Assembly: GCF_009299835.1 (NCBI RefSeq) | Contig: NZ_VKCZ01000012.1 | Coordinates: 121,162 to 185,161, forward strand | Length of the DNA: 64,000 nucleotides | From: Microlunatus speluncae | GTDB lineage: Bacteria; Actinomycetota; Actinomycetes; Propionibacteriales; Propionibacteriaceae | Direction of reading: 5' to 3' | In this document: positions 62,881 through 64,000 of the stretch, in pieces | Numbering within the stretch: position 1 is the stretch's first letter | How the letters are laid out: every line of letters begins with the position of its first letter | The notes under the pieces: model-generated | Database searches by the model: none | The model's input: only the letters and a program-made list of their open reading frames with translations | What the model was told of the DNA's origin: nothing | Made by a program: the position numbers and the translations under genes

Positions 62881-63469
62881 TTCTGCCGGTGCCCTGGACC
62901 GGCCGGAGTCCCCGCCAGGCAAGAAGAGTCTCGCTCGGAAGCCGACTGATCGGGAGGCTCTTGGGCATTCCCGGGGCGGGTTATCGACCAAGATCCATCT
63001 TGTCGCCGACCATCGCTGCCGACCACTGGCGATCATGACCACGGTCGGCCAGCGCCACGACGCGGTCGGCTTCGAGCCGGTGCTTTCCAAGATCACTGTT
63101 GCCCGTCCGCAGGGTGGCCGGCCAAGAACCCGTCCGGATCGGGTACTGGCCGACAAGGCCTACTCCTCCCGGGCGATCCGCCAGCACCTGGCCGATCGAG
63201 GAATCAAGGCCGCGATCCCGATCAAGGAAGACCAAAAGCTGGCTCGGTTGCGGAAGGGAAGCGCCGGTGGCCGGCCACCCAGCTTCGACCCGGCCCGCTA
63301 CCGGGACCGCAACACTGTGGAACGAGCCGTCAACAAGCTCCGCGCGACCCGAGCCGTCGCGACCCGATACGACAAACGCGACTACGTGTACCGAGGCACA
63401 ATCACCGTATCCACAATCCGGATCTGGCTCCGCGACCCCACCATCAACGGGTTACGGGACACGCCCTAG
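62747..63469 (+). CDS. IS5-family transposase, C-terminal frame (OrfB)
   Basis: GHSRGGLSTKIHLVADHRCR, PDRVLADKAYSSRAIRQHLA (second aspartate) and RDRNTVERAVNKLRATRAVA (the glutamate) complete the DDE domain. The frame overlaps OrfA by 134 bp. Its stop codon TAG is formed by the CTAG target at 63466-63469, so it lies outside the element. Expression as a fusion by ribosomal frameshifting is typical of this group. Confidence 0.85.
   Translation: MLHRVTCRPSGSRWPWMTLFHTEPRATQGAGSNYKNQADLAERPDSAGALDRPESPPGKKSLARKPTDREALGHSRGGLSTKIHLVADHRCRPLAIMTTVGQRHDAVGFEPVLSKITVARPQGGRPRTRPDRVLADKAYSSRAIRQHLADRGIKAAIPIKEDQKLARLRKGSAGGRPPSFDPARYRDRNTVERAVNKLRATRAVATRYDKRDYVYRGTITVSTIRIWLRDPTINGLRDTP
62850..62884 (+). 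repeat. 11-bp hairpin at the end of OrfA
   Basis: AGAATCAGGCC at 62850-62860 pairs with GGCCTGATTCT at 62874-62884 around a 13-base loop. It lies exactly at the OrfA stop. It may stimulate frameshifting, or be a later small insertion. Confidence 0.6.
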
Positions 63470-63487
63470 ACGAGTAAGTCCAAGGGT

Positions 63488-63597
63488 TTAGTGGTCGCAG
63501 GCGGTGAGTGCGCGGTGGGTCGGGGTGCTGTGGTGGTCGTTGTGCCAGATGGTGGCTGTAAGAGCGAGGACGCGTTGCGCGATTCGGGTGCAGACTG
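63488..63597 (-). pseudogene. C-terminal fragment of an IS982-like transposase
   Basis: The minus strand reads VCTRIAQRVLALTATIWHND and HHSTPTHRALTACDH before a stop at 63488-63490, which matches the C-terminus of IS982-type transposases. The upstream part is cut off by the adjacent IS3 end. Confidence 0.6.
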
Positions 63598-64000
63598 AAT
63601 CGCCCCGGGGTGTCTGGAGGCTTCATTTGCTGGAGGATGGAGTTATGGCACGTCCGTCGAAGTATCCCCCTGAGGTGCGGGTGCGTGCGGTCCGGCTGGT
63701 CGCTGAGGCGATGGAGCGCGGCGACTACCGAACCGAGTTCGAGGCGATCCGCAGGATCGCTGGTCAGCTCGGGATCGGGTCGGCTGAGACCCTGCGGAGA
63801 TGGGTCCGTCAGACAGAAGTTGATCATGGCGCTCGGCCCGGTAAGACCAGTGAGGATATCGCTGAGATCAAGGCGTTGAAGAAGGAGAACGCCGACCTGC
63901 GCCGAGCCAACGAGATCCTCAAGAGCGCGTCGGCTTTTCTTCGCGTCAATGCCAAAGTGATGTCTGCCCGGCCGGGGTTCGCGCGTTTCTTCGCTGCCTT
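63596..64000 (+). mobile_element. IS3-family element, left part, running off the window
   Basis: The probable left terminus TGAATCGCCCCGGGGTGTCT begins at 63596. OrfA starts at 63645, and the element continues beyond the window, so OrfB and the right end are not visible. It interrupts the IS982-like remnant. Confidence 0.7.
63645..64000 (+). CDS. IS3-family transposase OrfA, partial at the window edge
   Basis: The ATG has a TGGAGGATGGAG site upstream. MARPSKYPPEVRVRAVRLVA, EFEAIRRIAGQLGIGSAETL, RRWVRQTEVDHGARPGK and LKKENADLRRANEILKSASA are the HTH and leucine-zipper-like parts of OrfA. The frame remains open to the last base (ARPGFARFFAAF), which is already the slippage zone into OrfB. The degenerate relative is at 26505-26798. 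Confidence 0.88.
   Translation, partial: MARPSKYPPEVRVRAVRLVAEAMERGDYRTEFEAIRRIAGQLGIGSAETLRRWVRQTEVDHGARPGKTSEDIAEIKALKKENADLRRANEILKSASAFLRVNAKVMSARPGFARFFAA

Larger units (their letters stand above)
62360..63465 (+). mobile_element. IS5-family insertion sequence, complete
   Basis: The element has perfect 15-bp terminal inverted repeats, GGCGTGTCCCGTAAC at 62360-62374 and its inverse at 63451-63465. CTAG lies directly outside both ends (62356-62359 and 63466-63469), as expected of a 4-bp target duplication. It is 1106 bp long and carries two overlapping transposase frames in the IS427-like arrangement. Confidence 0.9.

Overview
The window is high-GC actinobacterial DNA. The gene content (a mycothiol-type DsbA-like reductase, an F420/LLM-type oxidoreductase, an Lsr2 remnant, actinobacterial conjugation proteins) suggests an order such as Propionibacteriales; genus cannot be fixed from sequence alone. 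Bases 1-4003 are ordinary chromosome: a TMEM175-like channel (partial), proA, a small membrane protein, nadD, rsfS and a histidine phosphatase on the plus strand, ending at a tRNA-Ala(GGC).

From the tRNA 3' end a genomic island begins. Bases 3.8-24.9 kb form an integrative conjugative element read on the minus strand: a large serine recombinase whose frame runs antisense through the tRNA, a DUF4913 protein, an SSB-like protein, a VirD4/TraG-type coupling ATPase, a VirB4-type ATPase, an SCO6880-type protein, a VirB6-like membrane protein, two pilin-like DUF6112 proteins, an M23 peptidase, a membrane-anchored transfer protein, ParB-like and DUF2637 proteins, a primase-polymerase, a broken lsr2 gene and an ArdC-type anti-restriction protein. 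No relaxase and no second att copy was seen.

Bases 25.2-29.0 kb are transposon debris (IS110, IS3 and IS481 remnants, and a fragment duplicated from an MFS gene that lies 30 kb away). Bases 29.0-45.1 kb carry the most interesting cargo. A translationally coupled minus-strand operon holds queD, queE and folE, which make 7-carboxy-7-deazaguanine (CDG), and a phosphoribosyltransferase. It also holds two thymidylate-kinase-like P-loop kinases, a radical SAM/SPASM enzyme, a DegT-type aminotransferase, a HAD phosphatase and a SAICAR-synthetase (PurC) paralogue. queC is absent, so CDG itself is probably made into a ribotide, as in tubercidin-type pathways, and the PurC-like ligase could amidate its carboxylate. 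Beside the operon lie a 45-codon ORF with a Gly-Gly site and a Cys-rich tail, a PF14907-type nucleotidyltransferase and a heterodimeric ABC exporter. I infer an undescribed deazaguanine product, possibly a nucleotide-peptide conjugate.

Bases 45.1-62.3 kb are a patchwork of small metabolic, regulatory and resistance-like genes with many duplicates and broken copies: three dihydrofolate-reductase-like copies, two copies of an 80-residue membrane protein, two GNATs, an AbiEii remnant, and MerR, AraC and LysR regulators. It also holds an MFS transporter and an 831-residue leucyl-tRNA synthetase that looks unlike the usual actinobacterial housekeeping type. The window ends in an intact IS5-type element with CTAG target duplications, a truncated IS982-like transposase and the left part of an IS3 element.
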